This document shows, piece after piece, positions 1 to 8,550 of a DNA stretch of 64,000 bases; the stretch's first letter is position 1; the number at the start of each line of letters is the position of its first letter. The notes under the pieces were generated by a model. It was given only the letters and a program-made list of their open reading frames with translations. It was not told the origin of the DNA and did not search any database. The stretch is from Pseudomonadales bacterium (GTDB lineage Bacteria; Pseudomonadota; Gammaproteobacteria; Pseudomonadales; Pseudohongiellaceae), in assembly GCA_023268635.1 (NCBI GenBank), contig JALQUB010000005.1, positions 62,001 to 126,000 of the forward strand, in the 5' to 3' direction. The translations under genes were made by a program, and so were the position numbers.

Positions 1-170
1 ATTTCGCCGGCGGTTTCGTTAGCCATGACACGAACTCTGCCGTTGACTTTACTAATGTCTCCCTCTTCTCCTGCTGCGTGTGCGCTACTGGCAAATAGAT
101 AGCTTGATAGCAAGAGGGCGAAAAGCGTCGCCGCCGTGAGTTTTACATTGTGATTTATATTGAACGGCAT
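1..170 (-). CDS. Exported protein of unknown function, N-terminal part only
   Basis: The first 56 codons of a minus-strand gene run off the left edge of the window. The start is ATG at 170, with a GGAGAG Shine-Dalgarno a few bases upstream. The N-terminus is a clear Sec signal peptide: a lysine near residue 10, a hydrophobic stretch rich in Leu and Ala, and a probable cleavage site after Ala-His-Ala at about residue 32. The mature part begins with a Gly/Glu-rich segment and then a short beta-strand-like stretch (KVNGRVRV). That pattern is reminiscent of exported DUF4097-type beta-repeat proteins, but too little is present to assign a family. Seen: signal peptide and start. Inferred: exported or periplasmic location. 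Confidence 0.7.
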   Translation of the reverse strand, partial: MPFNINHNVKLTAATLFALLLSSYLFASSAHAAGEEGDISKVNGRVRVMANETAGE

Positions 171-370
171 AATGTACTCTCCATTCTTGAATGAACTATG
201 TGATTTCGACGAATAGATGCTTCGATATTCGTTTCTGAACTAATCTAAGCAAGTTGTCTGCCAATTCTAGAAAACATTTAATAATCAGAAGGTTATTGTT
301 TAAAGTGCGCGCTAGACCAATCAGAATTAATCGCCAATCTTTTAATTAATGCCTAATATGTGGCGAAATT

Positions 371-468
371 AGCTAAGTGTCTATGTGGGTCGCCCCGTCA
401 GAGCGGCTACCCTGCAAGCCGCTTTACTCCGAAAAGGCTATGAGCTAAGTTCTTCTGAGATTTAGCTC
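371..468 (+). promoter_or_regulatory. Foldable leader region upstream of the metallo-hydrolase gene
   Basis: The gap from 171 to 552 contains no gene, and most of it is AT-rich. Within it, 402-408 (AGCGGCT) and 417-423 (AGCCGCT) form a perfect 7-bp stem with an 8-base loop. A second stem pairs GAGCTAA (442-448) with TTAGCTC (462-468). A second copy of AGCTAAGT at 371-378 could compete for the same 3' partner, so two mutually exclusive folds are possible in a transcript heading for the gene at 553. I do not recognise a known riboswitch class. This is an inference from base pairing only; no terminator or sequestered ribosome site follows directly. Confidence 0.3.
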
Positions 469-552
469 TGGTAAGTATTAAGACTCTAGAGATGGGTAAA
501 AGTTACATCCGCTTTAGGATCAAGCAAACAATAAAATCAAGAAGGTATTAGC

Positions 553-1692
553 ATGAGCTCTCTGTATTCTAAGTCTCTCGACAATCCAACTCGACTCTCT
601 TGTCTTCCTCGTCTTTCTAGTTTTCCTCAATTGAGCTGCGCACTCGCTGCCGCGTTATTGGCTAGCATGGCCACCACAGTCACCGCACAGGATTCTTTCG
701 GGGAGGTGCGTGAGTCAGCCTCTCATCGTTTTGAAGAGATAGCGGACGGTGTGTGGTTCGCGACCGGGACGGGCAGTGTTTATACGATGAGCAATGCACT
801 CGTTCTTGTTGGCACAAAGGACACATTGCTCGTTGATTCGCACGTCACTCCCGCGGCGTCGCAGGCGCTTATCGATTCGCTCTATGTGCTAACCGACAAG
901 CCTGTACGCTATCTGGTGAATAGTCATTATCACTTCGATCATGCTCATGGGAATCAGACCTTTCCTGAGAATGTTGAAATCATCGGTCATGAATATACTC
1001 GCAGTAAGCTCAATGGAGAGCTAGGCAATGTGCTGCAAGAAGTGACCTTTAAGAGCTTCTCCGATCCGGTGCCTGCCACTGTGAGGAGTCTCGAACGGCA
1101 GGCGGCTGATGCGGGCAGCGGTCCGCGTCGCGAACAGCTCCTCCAGCAAGCTAAAGTGCAGCGTGATTACATGGAGTCGATCAAGGAGATCGTGCCAACA
1201 CCCCCCAATATCACACTGGAAGAAAAGATGACTCTCTTTCAAAGCATTGAAGATGGGAGTCGAGAAATTCAACTCCGACATCTCGGCCGTGCGCACACGG
1301 GCGGTGACGTGGTGATCTTCTTGCCCGATGAGAAGATAGTATTCACTGGCGACATGATGCTGCCATTCCTCGCATATATGGGAGATGGGCATGTCGATGA
1401 ATGGCCTGCGACATTAGACGAGCTCAAAAAACTAGACTTCGATGTCTGGTTACCTGGCCATGGTTCACCCATGCGCTCGCGCAAGCCGATCCACGATTTT
1501 CAAGCTTATCTCCGAGACCTTTGGGTCAAAGCGAGCGATATGCATGCGGCGGGAATCGATGCAAAAACGGCAGCTGAGACCCTGGATATGACGAATCACT
1601 CGGAGAGTTTTCCTCAAATTAGGGCGCCAGGTGTCGATCCGCGGGCAATCAATCGTCTCTACAGTCTGTTAGACGCTCGTAGCGAACAATAA
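553..1692 (+). CDS. Exported metallo-beta-lactamase-fold metal-dependent hydrolase
   Basis: A 379-residue MBL-fold protein. The first 45 residues look like a long signal sequence, with a hydrophobic stretch at about 26-44 and probable cleavage after Val-Thr-Ala, which places the enzyme in the periplasm. The zinc motif HxHxDH is at 125-130 (HYHFDH). Further metal ligands are likely His248 in a GRAHTGGD context, Asp267 in FTGD and His303 in LPGH. This ligand set is typical of the broad family that includes subclass B3-like and SoxH/quinoprotein-relay type hydrolases; the sequence does not fix the substrate. A segment of about 90 residues between the first and second ligand clusters is helical and charged. 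The start is ATG with AAGGT upstream. The hotdog gene follows after 25 bases, probably in the same transcript. Confidence 0.85.
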   Translation: MSSLYSKSLDNPTRLSCLPRLSSFPQLSCALAAALLASMATTVTAQDSFGEVRESASHRFEEIADGVWFATGTGSVYTMSNALVLVGTKDTLLVDSHVTPAASQALIDSLYVLTDKPVRYLVNSHYHFDHAHGNQTFPENVEIIGHEYTRSKLNGELGNVLQEVTFKSFSDPVPATVRSLERQAADAGSGPRREQLLQQAKVQRDYMESIKEIVPTPPNITLEEKMTLFQSIEDGSREIQLRHLGRAHTGGDVVIFLPDEKIVFTGDMMLPFLAYMGDGHVDEWPATLDELKKLDFDVWLPGHGSPMRSRKPIHDFQAYLRDLWVKASDMHAAGIDAKTAAETLDMTNHSESFPQIRAPGVDPRAINRLYSLLDARSEQ

Positions 1693-1717
1693 GCCGATTA
1701 GCAATTTAGGATTTGTT

Positions 1718-2140
1718 ATGTCTGATGTAGACGAGCGGCCGTTGTTTCTCAAACCTGGGCATCATGCGGGCGATCTCTTAGAGTCACGCCAGTGGCTAAT
1801 ACTTCGAGAAGAGCGAGGCTTGGTTGAAGTGGAAGCGCATCTTCCAGAACATCTCTTGAACCCGAGAGATCAACTGTTTGGAGGATTCACTGGGACCTAT
1901 GTCGATATGATATCGATATGGACCGTCCGGACTCTGTTCGGTTCAAATCAAAGTTTTAAATGGTCGGCAACGGTGAATATGCGCATTGATTACTTCGCAC
2001 CCGTATTGGGGCCCAGGTTTAAATTGCGGGGTGAGCTCATAAAAGATGGGCGGACTACATGCCTGGTGGCCACCCATTTCGAAGATTTAGACGGTAATAA
2101 GTTGGTATATGCGATAACAACACTTAGAAAGAGCGATTAG
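1718..2140 (+). CDS. PaaI-like hotdog-fold thioesterase
   Basis: 140 residues, the usual size for a single hotdog domain of the 4HBT/PaaI group, which hydrolyse acyl-CoA thioesters in the cytoplasm. The diagnostic part is about residues 48-68: an Asn-Pro-Arg-Asp stretch followed by LFGG and a helix containing Asp, matching the Asn...His/Phe-Gly-Gly...Asp pattern of the family's active-site helix. The C-terminal half (KWSATVNMRIDYFAP) matches the conserved central strand. It has no export signal, unlike its upstream neighbour. The start ATG is preceded by TTAGGA. A strong terminator closes this two-gene unit. The substrate is unknown. Confidence 0.75.
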   Translation: MSDVDERPLFLKPGHHAGDLLESRQWLILREERGLVEVEAHLPEHLLNPRDQLFGGFTGTYVDMISIWTVRTLFGSNQSFKWSATVNMRIDYFAPVLGPRFKLRGELIKDGRTTCLVATHFEDLDGNKLVYAITTLRKSD

Positions 2141-2151
2141 CCTCATAATTT

Positions 2152-2180
2152 AAAAAGCCCTGCATGCAGGGCTTTTTTTT
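2152..2180. terminator. Bidirectional intrinsic terminator
   Basis: A perfect palindrome runs from 2152 to 2177: a GCCCTG/CAGGGC stem with a CATG loop, flanked by five A on the left and nine T on the right. It sits between the converging hotdog gene and amtB, and its T tract touches the amtB stop codon. It can serve both transcripts. Confidence 0.9.
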
Positions 2181-3484
2181 TACATGGAATAGCCTTTCTC
2201 ATCATGGGCGACGATGTCGAGTCCCATCTGTTCTTCTTCCTGGCTGATTCGAATGCCATTGGTGAGGATGCTAACGAATTTGAGAAGACCGAGGGTGGCA
2301 ATCAGCGAAAATATTCCGATGACTACGATGCCGAGTGCTTGCACGCCGAGTTGTGAGGCCATGCTCATGCCTTCCGCAAATCCTCTGCCACTGAAGACCC
2401 CTAAATCGCTCGATACCAATATGCCCACCAATAATGTGCCTACGATGCCGCCGACCCCGTGAACGGGGAATACGTCAAGTGAATCGTCGATGTGAAATTT
2501 TTGCTTCAATGAAGTGGTGCAGTAATAGCACACGACACCGCCACTGAGGCCAATGATCAGTGCGGCAGCGGGGCCGACGGATCCCGAAGCCGGAGTGATG
2601 GTGGCGAGGCCGGCAACCATACCGGTTATTGCGCCGAGCCCGCTGGGCTTGCCATGTTTAATCCATTCGATAGCCATCCATGTCACTGCTCCGGTTGCAG
2701 CGGACAGGTGGGTGACTAACATCGCCATTCCGGCACTGCCATCAGCTGCGAGCGCGCTTCCTGCATTGAACCCAAACCAGCCCACCCACAGCATGCCAGC
2801 GCCGGTGAAACTCATGGTGAGATTGTGCGGCATCATAGATGCAGTGAGGAAGCCATTACGAGGGCCGAGGTAAATTGCTGTCACCAGAGCGCTGACGCCT
2901 GCGGTGACGTGTACCACAGTGCCTCCCGCAAAATCGATGAGACCCATTTGTTGAAGCCAGCCACCACCCCACACCCAATTAGCGACGGGGAAATAGACAA
3001 TCAATGTCCATAGGCTTGCAAATAAAAGCATCGACGAAAACTTGATGCGTTCGACAAAGGCGCCAACCATCAAAGCGGGCGTGATGATCGCGAAGGTCAT
3101 TTGGAATGTGGCGAACAGGGTTTCTGGTATGTCGCCAGCTACTGAATCGACGCCAATGCCGCTAAAGAGGGCTTTGCTGAGCCCACCCCAATATGCCGAC
3201 TCCGATGGGCCGAAGGCGATGCTATAACCGACGAGTAGCCAGAGGACTGAGACGACTGCAGCGATGGCGAAACATTGCATGAGGACTGAGAGCACGTTCT
3301 TGGTGCGGACCAGGCCTCCGTAAAAGAGCGACAGACCCGGCAGGGTCATAAATAAAACGAGGGCAGTTGCTGTGAGTATCCAAGCGGTATTCGCGCCATC
3401 GATCTGTGTCGATTCCTGCGCGAGTGCTACGCTAGGTAAATTGGAAGTGAGTACTGCGGCAGAAAGCTTACTTAACGCGCGCAT
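2180..3484 (-). CDS. amtB: Ammonium transporter Amt
   Basis: A 434-residue inner-membrane ammonium channel of the Amt/Rh family. After an N-terminal cleavable-type signal (about 22 residues, ending SVALA) there are eleven hydrophobic segments. The two pore histidines of the family are visible, one in the VVHVTAG stretch and one in FPVHGVGG. The WVWGGGW and GFNAGSALAADG stretches are family hallmarks. The C-terminal cytoplasmic tail (about 35 residues, EEEQMGLD) is where PII proteins dock in known Amt proteins. It lies 40 bases downstream of glnK on the same strand, forming the standard glnK-amtB nitrogen-limitation operon. The start ATG has TTAGGA upstream. Confidence 0.97.
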   Translation of the reverse strand: MRALSKLSAAVLTSNLPSVALAQESTQIDGANTAWILTATALVLFMTLPGLSLFYGGLVRTKNVLSVLMQCFAIAAVVSVLWLLVGYSIAFGPSESAYWGGLSKALFSGIGVDSVAGDIPETLFATFQMTFAIITPALMVGAFVERIKFSSMLLFASLWTLIVYFPVANWVWGGGWLQQMGLIDFAGGTVVHVTAGVSALVTAIYLGPRNGFLTASMMPHNLTMSFTGAGMLWVGWFGFNAGSALAADGSAGMAMLVTHLSAATGAVTWMAIEWIKHGKPSGLGAITGMVAGLATITPASGSVGPAAALIIGLSGGVVCYYCTTSLKQKFHIDDSLDVFPVHGVGGIVGTLLVGILVSSDLGVFSGRGFAEGMSMASQLGVQALGIVVIGIFSLIATLGLLKFVSILTNGIRISQEEEQMGLDIVAHDEKGYSM

Positions 3485-3524
3485 GGAGGAATCCTAATGG
3501 TCTGAGCTGAAGCTTAAGATGAGA

Positions 3525-3911
<387 letters not shown>

Positions 3912-4041
3912 TTACTGGTTCAGTTACTCGTTGGTTTTCATTTGCGGTGAAGAGTATGTTTCACCGCGCGGGCCGTGCGAACGCCCCAAAATGGTGCGTT
4001 GCGCGCTCGAATCAGCGACAAAACTTTACCATGCTCGAAGC

Positions 4042-5040
4042 CTAAGCTCCATCTCCTTCATGCGCTTTTATGTCTGCGAGCAGATATTTCAGAGAGTCGC
4101 GCCGTCTTCCCCAGTAGCCTGCGAGTATCGCTCCGGAAACGTTATGCCAGATGCTAAACAGTGCGGCAGGCAGTGCGGCGGTGGCGGAAAAAAATTGCAG
4201 AGACAGTGCGGCGGCGAGCCCTGAATTCTGCATGCCAACTTCGATTGCAATCGTTTGACTTTGGCGGAGGTCGAAACCAAAAAGTCGGCTGAGTGTGAGG
4301 CCGCCGATAAGACCCAAGAGGTTGTGACAGATTACGGCGATGATGACGGTGATCCCGACTCCCTGTAAGGAGCCGGCGTTTAATGCGACGACTATCGTTA
4401 TAACTGCGAGAATGCCAGCGATGGATAGCCCCGGTAAGGAACTTTGCACTGCCGCGCTTAGTCGTGGCAGGAGTATGCGTATTAAATAGCCTCCAAGTAC
4501 TGGCAAGAAGACCATTTCGACTAGGCTTCTTAGCATGGCGAGGCGGTCGATGGTGATCAGCTCGTCGAGATAAAACTGACACAACAGTGGTGTGGCGACG
4601 ACGCCTATCAAGGTCGATGTCATGGTCATGCTCACTGACAATGCAACGTCTCCGCGGGCGAGGAAGCAAATGACATTCGATGCTGTTCCGCCGGCGCAAC
4701 TGCCTAATAAGACCATGCCGAATGTGAGCTGGGGTGTGAGTTGCAGTAATTTGGAGAGGGTTAGCGCCAAGATTGGCATCAATAAAAACTGCAAGGCGAC
4801 GCCGACTGCCACGGGTTTAGGGTCATTAAAAATCCGCTGCACATCGCTTCGATCCAGGGTCAATCCCATCATGAACATGATGCAAGCCAACAAGGGCACG
4901 ATGAAGGCTTGGCCACTGGTAAATGTGGAGGGGCTCATCAGCGCCAGCGCAGAGAGGGCTATGGCGAGTAATGGGAAGGCTCGGCTCAGGCGAGGCTGGT
5001 GAACAGTCGCCGAGAGTTGAGTTTGATTTGCCTCTGGCAT
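4042..5040 (-). CDS. Bile acid:sodium symporter (BASS) family transporter
   Basis: A 332-residue integral membrane protein with about nine or ten hydrophobic helices. The signature stretch GSCAGGTASNVICFLARGDVALS and the later IEVGMQNSGLAAAL are the two discontinuous-helix motifs of the SBF/BASS family, which couple Na+ to organic anion transport. The substrate cannot be read from sequence; pyruvate, bile acids, pantoate and other acids are known for relatives. The start at 5040 (MPEANQ) is chosen because GGAGAAG lies seven bases upstream. An in-frame upstream ATG at 5121 would add 27 residues with no membrane character and is less likely. It is upstream of glnK on the same strand but separated by 178 bases. 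Confidence 0.88.
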   Translation of the reverse strand: MPEANQTQLSATVHQPRLSRAFPLLAIALSALALMSPSTFTSGQAFIVPLLACIMFMMGLTLDRSDVQRIFNDPKPVAVGVALQFLLMPILALTLSKLLQLTPQLTFGMVLLGSCAGGTASNVICFLARGDVALSVSMTMTSTLIGVVATPLLCQFYLDELITIDRLAMLRSLVEMVFLPVLGGYLIRILLPRLSAAVQSSLPGLSIAGILAVITIVVALNAGSLQGVGITVIIAVICHNLLGLIGGLTLSRLFGFDLRQSQTIAIEVGMQNSGLAAALSLQFFSATAALPAALFSIWHNVSGAILAGYWGRRRDSLKYLLADIKAHEGDGA

Positions 5041-5303
5041 GTGCGAGCTTCTCCAGTAGGCACGGGGGTAGTGCCTGATTTTTCGATCCAGTGGGTGGGT
5101 TATTGCGCCGGAGTTTATCACGGGCGCATTGCAGCAATAAATGCAGCAGCATATTCAGCGAGTGTTAAGTCTGCCGAAACTAGTCTTGCCATAACGAATC
5201 ATAGCCAATCACTATCTGTAACCTTTTATGAAAGTGAGCGTCTTTTGATTCAGTAACTACCGTGCCACGATAAGTGGCCCAGCATTGAGCTAAGGAAATC
5301 AGC

Positions 5304-5663
5304 ATGATTAGAATATTCTCGATAATCGCAGTGGGACTTTTATTGAATGGCTGTCTCGTTACCGTTGAAACAGATTCGGATACCGTGCATACAGGTTGGA
5401 GCGAGGGCGATGTGTCGAGGTTGCAACTGGGTCGAAGTGATTTTGATTGGGTGCGTAGCTCATTCGGCGATCCTGTGACAAAGCTCACCTACGCGGACGG
5501 AACAGAAATTTGGAAATACCGAAATATAGCCGAGAAGGATGTCGAAGTCGGTGTATTTCTTATTTTCTCGGTAGATATAGAAGAGGAGCGCATCGAGACT
5601 CTATCCATTGAATTTAACGATGGTGTCGTGAGTAATTATTGGATTGAAGAAGACCATTACTAG
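5304..5663 (+). CDS. Small lipoprotein, BamE/SmpA-like
   Basis: 119 residues with a signal peptide ending in a lipobox (LNGC, Cys17), so it is a probable lipoprotein. The remainder has the order seen in small BamE/SmpA-like domains: a conserved GRSDFDWVRSSFGDP helix-turn, then a strand ending in EIWKYR, then a final strand pair. The second residue after Cys17 is Val, not Asp, so the usual rule points to the outer membrane. It is not the true bamE by context and is best treated as an uncharacterised lipoprotein of that fold. The start ATG is preceded by AAGGA. A terminator follows the gene. Confidence 0.75.
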   Translation: MIRIFSIIAVGLLLNGCLVTVETDSDTVHTGWSEGDVSRLQLGRSDFDWVRSSFGDPVTKLTYADGTEIWKYRNIAEKDVEVGVFLIFSVDIEEERIETLSIEFNDGVVSNYWIEEDHY

Positions 5664-5696
5664 CTAATTCTTCAGTGTAGGCCCCTGTCCCTATTT

Positions 5697-5729
5697 CTGG
5701 CGCTCGCGACCCTGCGGCGCCAGCCTTTT
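5697..5729 (+). terminator. Intrinsic terminator after the lipoprotein gene
   Basis: CTGGCGC (5697-5703) pairs with GCGCCAG (5717-5723); an inner CGC/GCG pair tightens the loop. The hairpin is followed by CCTTTTC. It separates the lipoprotein gene from the sigma factor operon. Confidence 0.7.
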
Positions 5730-5803
5730 CTGTTCATTTTCTCTTTCTGCCGCTACTCTCCATAGACTGTAACTTTATCCGCGGCAGCGCGTTATTAAGT
5801 CAT

Positions 5804-6322
5804 ATGCACAGCGAATACCAACAAGCGATCGAACAATATCGACACAAGGTTGTGACCTTGGCGCGCTATAGTCTGCGATCGCCCGTAGATGCCGATGACG
5901 TGGCTCAAGAAGTATTCCTGAAGCTTTGGCGACATTGGCCAAATGTAGATCAAGAGAAGCGTTTGGCGTGGCTGATGCGTGTCACCCACAATGCGGTGAT
6001 AGATTTTGTCAGGCGGCGCAAGTCGCTCCGCGATGCGCTAGATGATGCAGTCGATGTCGAGTCTCTGAGCGTCGATGGCTCACAAGAAGAGGGCGACCGG
6101 GAGGCATTGAATGCTGAACTTGTTGCAGCTATTCGTGAACTGGATGACCCTTTCCGATCGATTTTGGTCATGCGCGATATCCAGGGGCTCAGCTACGCGG
6201 ACATAGCACATTGCGTGGAAATGAATCTCAGTCAGGTGAAAGTTTATTTGCATCGCGCCCGACGTAAGCTGCGCGAAAATTCAAGGCTCCGAATGCGCTT
6301 TGAAGAGCTCGCAGGATCTTAA
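5804..6322 (+). CDS. ECF-type RNA polymerase sigma factor (first unit)
   Basis: 172 residues with only sigma regions 2 and 4, as in group 4 (ECF) sigma factors. Region 2 is at about residues 8-75, with the DADDVAQEVFLKLW core-binding helix. Region 4 is at about 112-160, with the helix-turn-helix LSYADIAHCVEMNLSQVKVYLHRARRKL. It directs RNA polymerase to a small regulon, normally under control of a partner anti-sigma factor. The next gene encodes just such a partner with a ZAS zinc motif and a membrane anchor. There is no good Shine-Dalgarno in front of ATG 5804. The inducing signal cannot be told from sequence. Confidence 0.92.
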   Translation: MHSEYQQAIEQYRHKVVTLARYSLRSPVDADDVAQEVFLKLWRHWPNVDQEKRLAWLMRVTHNAVIDFVRRRKSLRDALDDAVDVESLSVDGSQEEGDREALNAELVAAIRELDDPFRSILVMRDIQGLSYADIAHCVEMNLSQVKVYLHRARRKLRENSRLRMRFEELAGS

Positions 6323-6391
6323 GCAGCGAGTACATCAGTTAATGAGTAAAGCGACCAGTAAAGAGGGTCGGGCCTACAGGAGGCAAACAGT

Positions 6392-7054
6392 ATGAGTCAT
6401 CAATCTGAGCAATCCCGGTGTTATACGGTTCAGCTCCAGATAGATACCTTTCTCGACGGAGAGTTGGGAACTGCGGAGCAGGCATTCCTTGCGCATGTGG
6501 GAGGCTGTGCCGATTGTGCCCGAGAGCTACGCTATGCGAAGAGTCTCTACGAATCCGTACTCGACTTGCCCGCGATGGATTGTACCGACGAGTTGGTCGA
6601 CAGTGTCTATGCGAAAGTAGCGCAGACGCAGCAAGAAGTCGCGGCGGTGAATCAGCCCGCGGAGGCATTGCGAGAAGCCAGTTGGTGGCAGCGGAATTGG
6701 TTTGCTTGGCGCCCTACTACCGCAGTGGGATTCGCGGCAGTTTGTTGTCTCGCCTTAACGGTTTCTTTGGTGCTCGTGTTGAGAGCGCCTGAGACTGTGC
6801 CAACAGTCGCACAGCAATCCCCCTCGCTGCCTGTAGTGCCAGCGGCAAACAGCGCTCAAATCGATGCTGAAGATGTCCGTGCCGCTCTCGATGAGCTCAA
6901 TACTGCCATCGATTATTTGAACAGGGTGGGGCGTAAGACGGAGGAGATGATAGGGGGGCGCTTTGTAGTATTGCCCTTGCAACGGAACGTAGATGCCTCG
7001 TTGCGAAGAGCGAGTTTTAGCACAGATCGCATAGAGGCGCAGGGCCCAATATGA
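6392..7054 (+). CDS. Membrane-anchored anti-sigma factor with ZAS zinc motif
   Basis: 220 residues. The N-terminal cytoplasmic domain carries the HxxxCxxC zinc anti-sigma signature (His35, Cys39, Cys42). A single membrane helix lies at about residues 112-133. The remaining roughly 85 residues would face the periplasm and contain a short helical stretch. This architecture sequesters an ECF sigma factor at the inner membrane and releases it on an envelope signal. The start has an ideal AGGAGG ribosome site. It follows the sigma gene by 69 bases and precedes the DUF4252-like gene by 82 bases, so the three are likely co-transcribed. Confidence 0.88.
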   Translation: MSHQSEQSRCYTVQLQIDTFLDGELGTAEQAFLAHVGGCADCARELRYAKSLYESVLDLPAMDCTDELVDSVYAKVAQTQQEVAAVNQPAEALREASWWQRNWFAWRPTTAVGFAAVCCLALTVSLVLVLRAPETVPTVAQQSPSLPVVPAANSAQIDAEDVRAALDELNTAIDYLNRVGRKTEEMIGGRFVVLPLQRNVDASLRRASFSTDRIEAQGPI

Positions 7055-7136
7055 ATACGAGCGCGAAGTAACGATAGTCTGGAATGCAGGAATTACCAAT
7101 TAATCGAAGTATGCCTAAAGGTAAAAGAGGTGTGTC

Positions 7137-7709
7137 ATGAAAAAATTCAGTGAATTGCTAATCTCGTTAGTGCTTGCGTTGTCATTCAGCGCGGTCGCTG
7201 TCGCGCAGGAAGATGTCAGTGAGCATCCAGGTTTTGTCGATTTTTCTAGGCTGTCGGGGTTCGGTGGGGCAGAGCCTATTGTGCAAGTGAGTTTAAAAAC
7301 GCCGCTGCTCAATATGGTGACGAATCTGCTTAAGCAGGAAGACGAACAAGCCGCGAATTTTGTCTCTAAGCTCATGCGTGTCAATGTCAATGTGTTCGAG
7401 AGTCATGCTCTCGACGTGGATCAGATCGCCGATTCGATGTCGATACTCGCCGAAGAGCTCGATGATCAGGAGTGGGAGAGGGTGGTGCGTGTTCGCGAGG
7501 ATGATAGTCACGTCGATATCTATTTCAAGCTCTCTTCCGATGCTGACTTGATCTATGGCATCGCGATAATGGCAGCCGAGGAAACGGAAACGGTGCTAGT
7601 GAATATTGTGGGAGATATTAGCGTCGAAGATCTGGGCGCTCTAGCGCGCCGATTTGATATTGAAGAATTGGCTGAGATTGATGTGGATGTGGATGCTAAA
7701 AACCGCTGA
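7137..7709 (+). CDS. Exported DUF4252-like protein in the first ECF sigma operon
   Basis: 190 residues with a clear Sec signal peptide (cleavage after Ala-Val-Ala, about residue 23), so it is periplasmic or envelope-bound. The mature protein has the layout I associate with DUF4252: a short conserved N-terminal FVDF element, a helical part with VNVNVFES, then a beta-rich C-terminus ending in an acidic Asp/Glu tail. Such proteins are often encoded next to ECF sigma/anti-sigma pairs, but their function is not known. A GAGG ribosome site precedes ATG 7137. The last 14 bases overlap the end of the converging gene at 7696. Confidence 0.75.
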   Translation: MKKFSELLISLVLALSFSAVAVAQEDVSEHPGFVDFSRLSGFGGAEPIVQVSLKTPLLNMVTNLLKQEDEQAANFVSKLMRVNVNVFESHALDVDQIADSMSILAEELDDQEWERVVRVREDDSHVDIYFKLSSDADLIYGIAIMAAEETETVLVNIVGDISVEDLGALARRFDIEELAEIDVDVDAKNR

Positions 7710-8094
7710 GCTCCATGCGTTCATCACTCGCGACCAGTACCTGGATGCCATCGAGAGTGGTGAACGAACGAGCGCCTAGATCGCCTTTCTTCGCTTTATA
7801 AACGATAGGGTCGGAAGTGCCTTCGCGGTACAGTGAGACAGTAATGATCGTATTCTTGTCTTGCCAATCTTGGATGTACAAGAAGCCTCCAACGCCTAGC
7901 ATTAAAACTAGAAAGAGGTAAGCGGCGAACCGAATTTCTGAGTTCCCTTCGAAATTTTCCTGTTCAATGCGTGCGACCTCTGAGCCGACTCCATAGGTGG
8001 AATCGTTCTGCTCGACGCGAACCTCTGATCGTCTTTTCAGCAGAATCGCCGCTGTAAAAATGACAATGAGTGTAATTAGAATTTTCGAAAACAT
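7696..8094 (-). CDS. Two-helix membrane protein of unknown function
   Basis: 132 residues that I do not recognise. It has an N-terminal membrane helix (about 4-20), a charged loop, and a second helix (about 57-77, AAYLFLVLMLGVGGFLYI). A C-terminal domain of about 50 residues (ITVSLYREG...SFTTLDGIQVLVASDERMELSGF) looks like a small beta fold. The topology would put both termini on the same side of the membrane. It converges on the DUF4252-like gene with a 14-base overlap of the coding ends. Confidence 0.6.
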   Translation of the reverse strand: MFSKILITLIVIFTAAILLKRRSEVRVEQNDSTYGVGSEVARIEQENFEGNSEIRFAAYLFLVLMLGVGGFLYIQDWQDKNTIITVSLYREGTSDPIVYKAKKGDLGARSFTTLDGIQVLVASDERMELSGF

Positions 8095-8169
8095 GGTCTG
8101 TGCCCAACTCTCATGCGGCCATGCGGCCTAGCATAACAGCGCCTCCTCTTAGGAGCCACACGACTAGGC

Positions 8170-8198
8170 ATGACGGCTGTAGGGTGCGGCGTTATACT
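8170..8198 (+). promoter_or_regulatory. Probable sigma-70 promoter for the small membrane protein
   Basis: ATGACG (8170-8175) and TATACT (8193-8198) are separated by 17 bases. Transcription would start about 30 bases before the ATG at 8235. The placement also supports the short reading of that gene. Confidence 0.5.
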
Positions 8199-8234
8199 AG
8201 GCCTTCCACTAAGCCTGATGAGTTCGACCAGACC

Positions 8235-8450
8235 ATGCAAAAAATCCTCGCCGCCCTCCAGTTATTGCTATCAGCCCTAGCCTTCATCGCCGCGGGCGCG
8301 ACTGTTCACAACCTCTATTCGATCGCCTCTCGCCCAGAAACTATCTCGGTGGTGAATGCTCTTATTGGCCAAGGCGTCTTGATAATCGGTCTATTGGTAA
8401 TCTCGCGAGTCTTATTCCGTCGCGGATTGGTCCGCTGGCGAGCTAATTAG
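8235..8450 (+). CDS. Small two-helix membrane protein
   Basis: A 71-residue protein with two hydrophobic helices (about 3-25 and 38-59) joined by a short loop and ending in a basic tail (RRGLVRWRAN). I do not recognise a family. An in-frame start at 8100 would add 45 residues of low-complexity Arg/Thr/Pro sequence. That is rejected because a promoter-like TATACT lies inside it and the extension has no domain character. The ribosome site is weak. ribF follows 100 bases later. Confidence 0.5.
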   Translation: MQKILAALQLLLSALAFIAAGATVHNLYSIASRPETISVVNALIGQGVLIIGLLVISRVLFRRGLVRWRAN

Positions 8451-8508
8451 GACGTTTCAGCAGCATTAGAATACGTCTCAGAGGGCAGAAAAAACCCGTA
8501 GATGAGGG

Positions 8509-8514
8509 TATACT
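8509..8514 (+). promoter_or_regulatory. Possible -10 element upstream of ribF
   Basis: TATACT lies 37 bases before the ribF start, with no convincing -35 at the right distance. Supported by position only. Confidence 0.3.
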
Positions 8515-8550
8515 CGCGCGTTTACTGAGCCTAACTAAGCAATTCGCGCC

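Noticed and set aside
4154-4699. Arg/His-rich open frame inside the BASS transporter gene
   Set aside because: Same strand, shifted frame of a clear membrane transporter; low-complexity basic composition.
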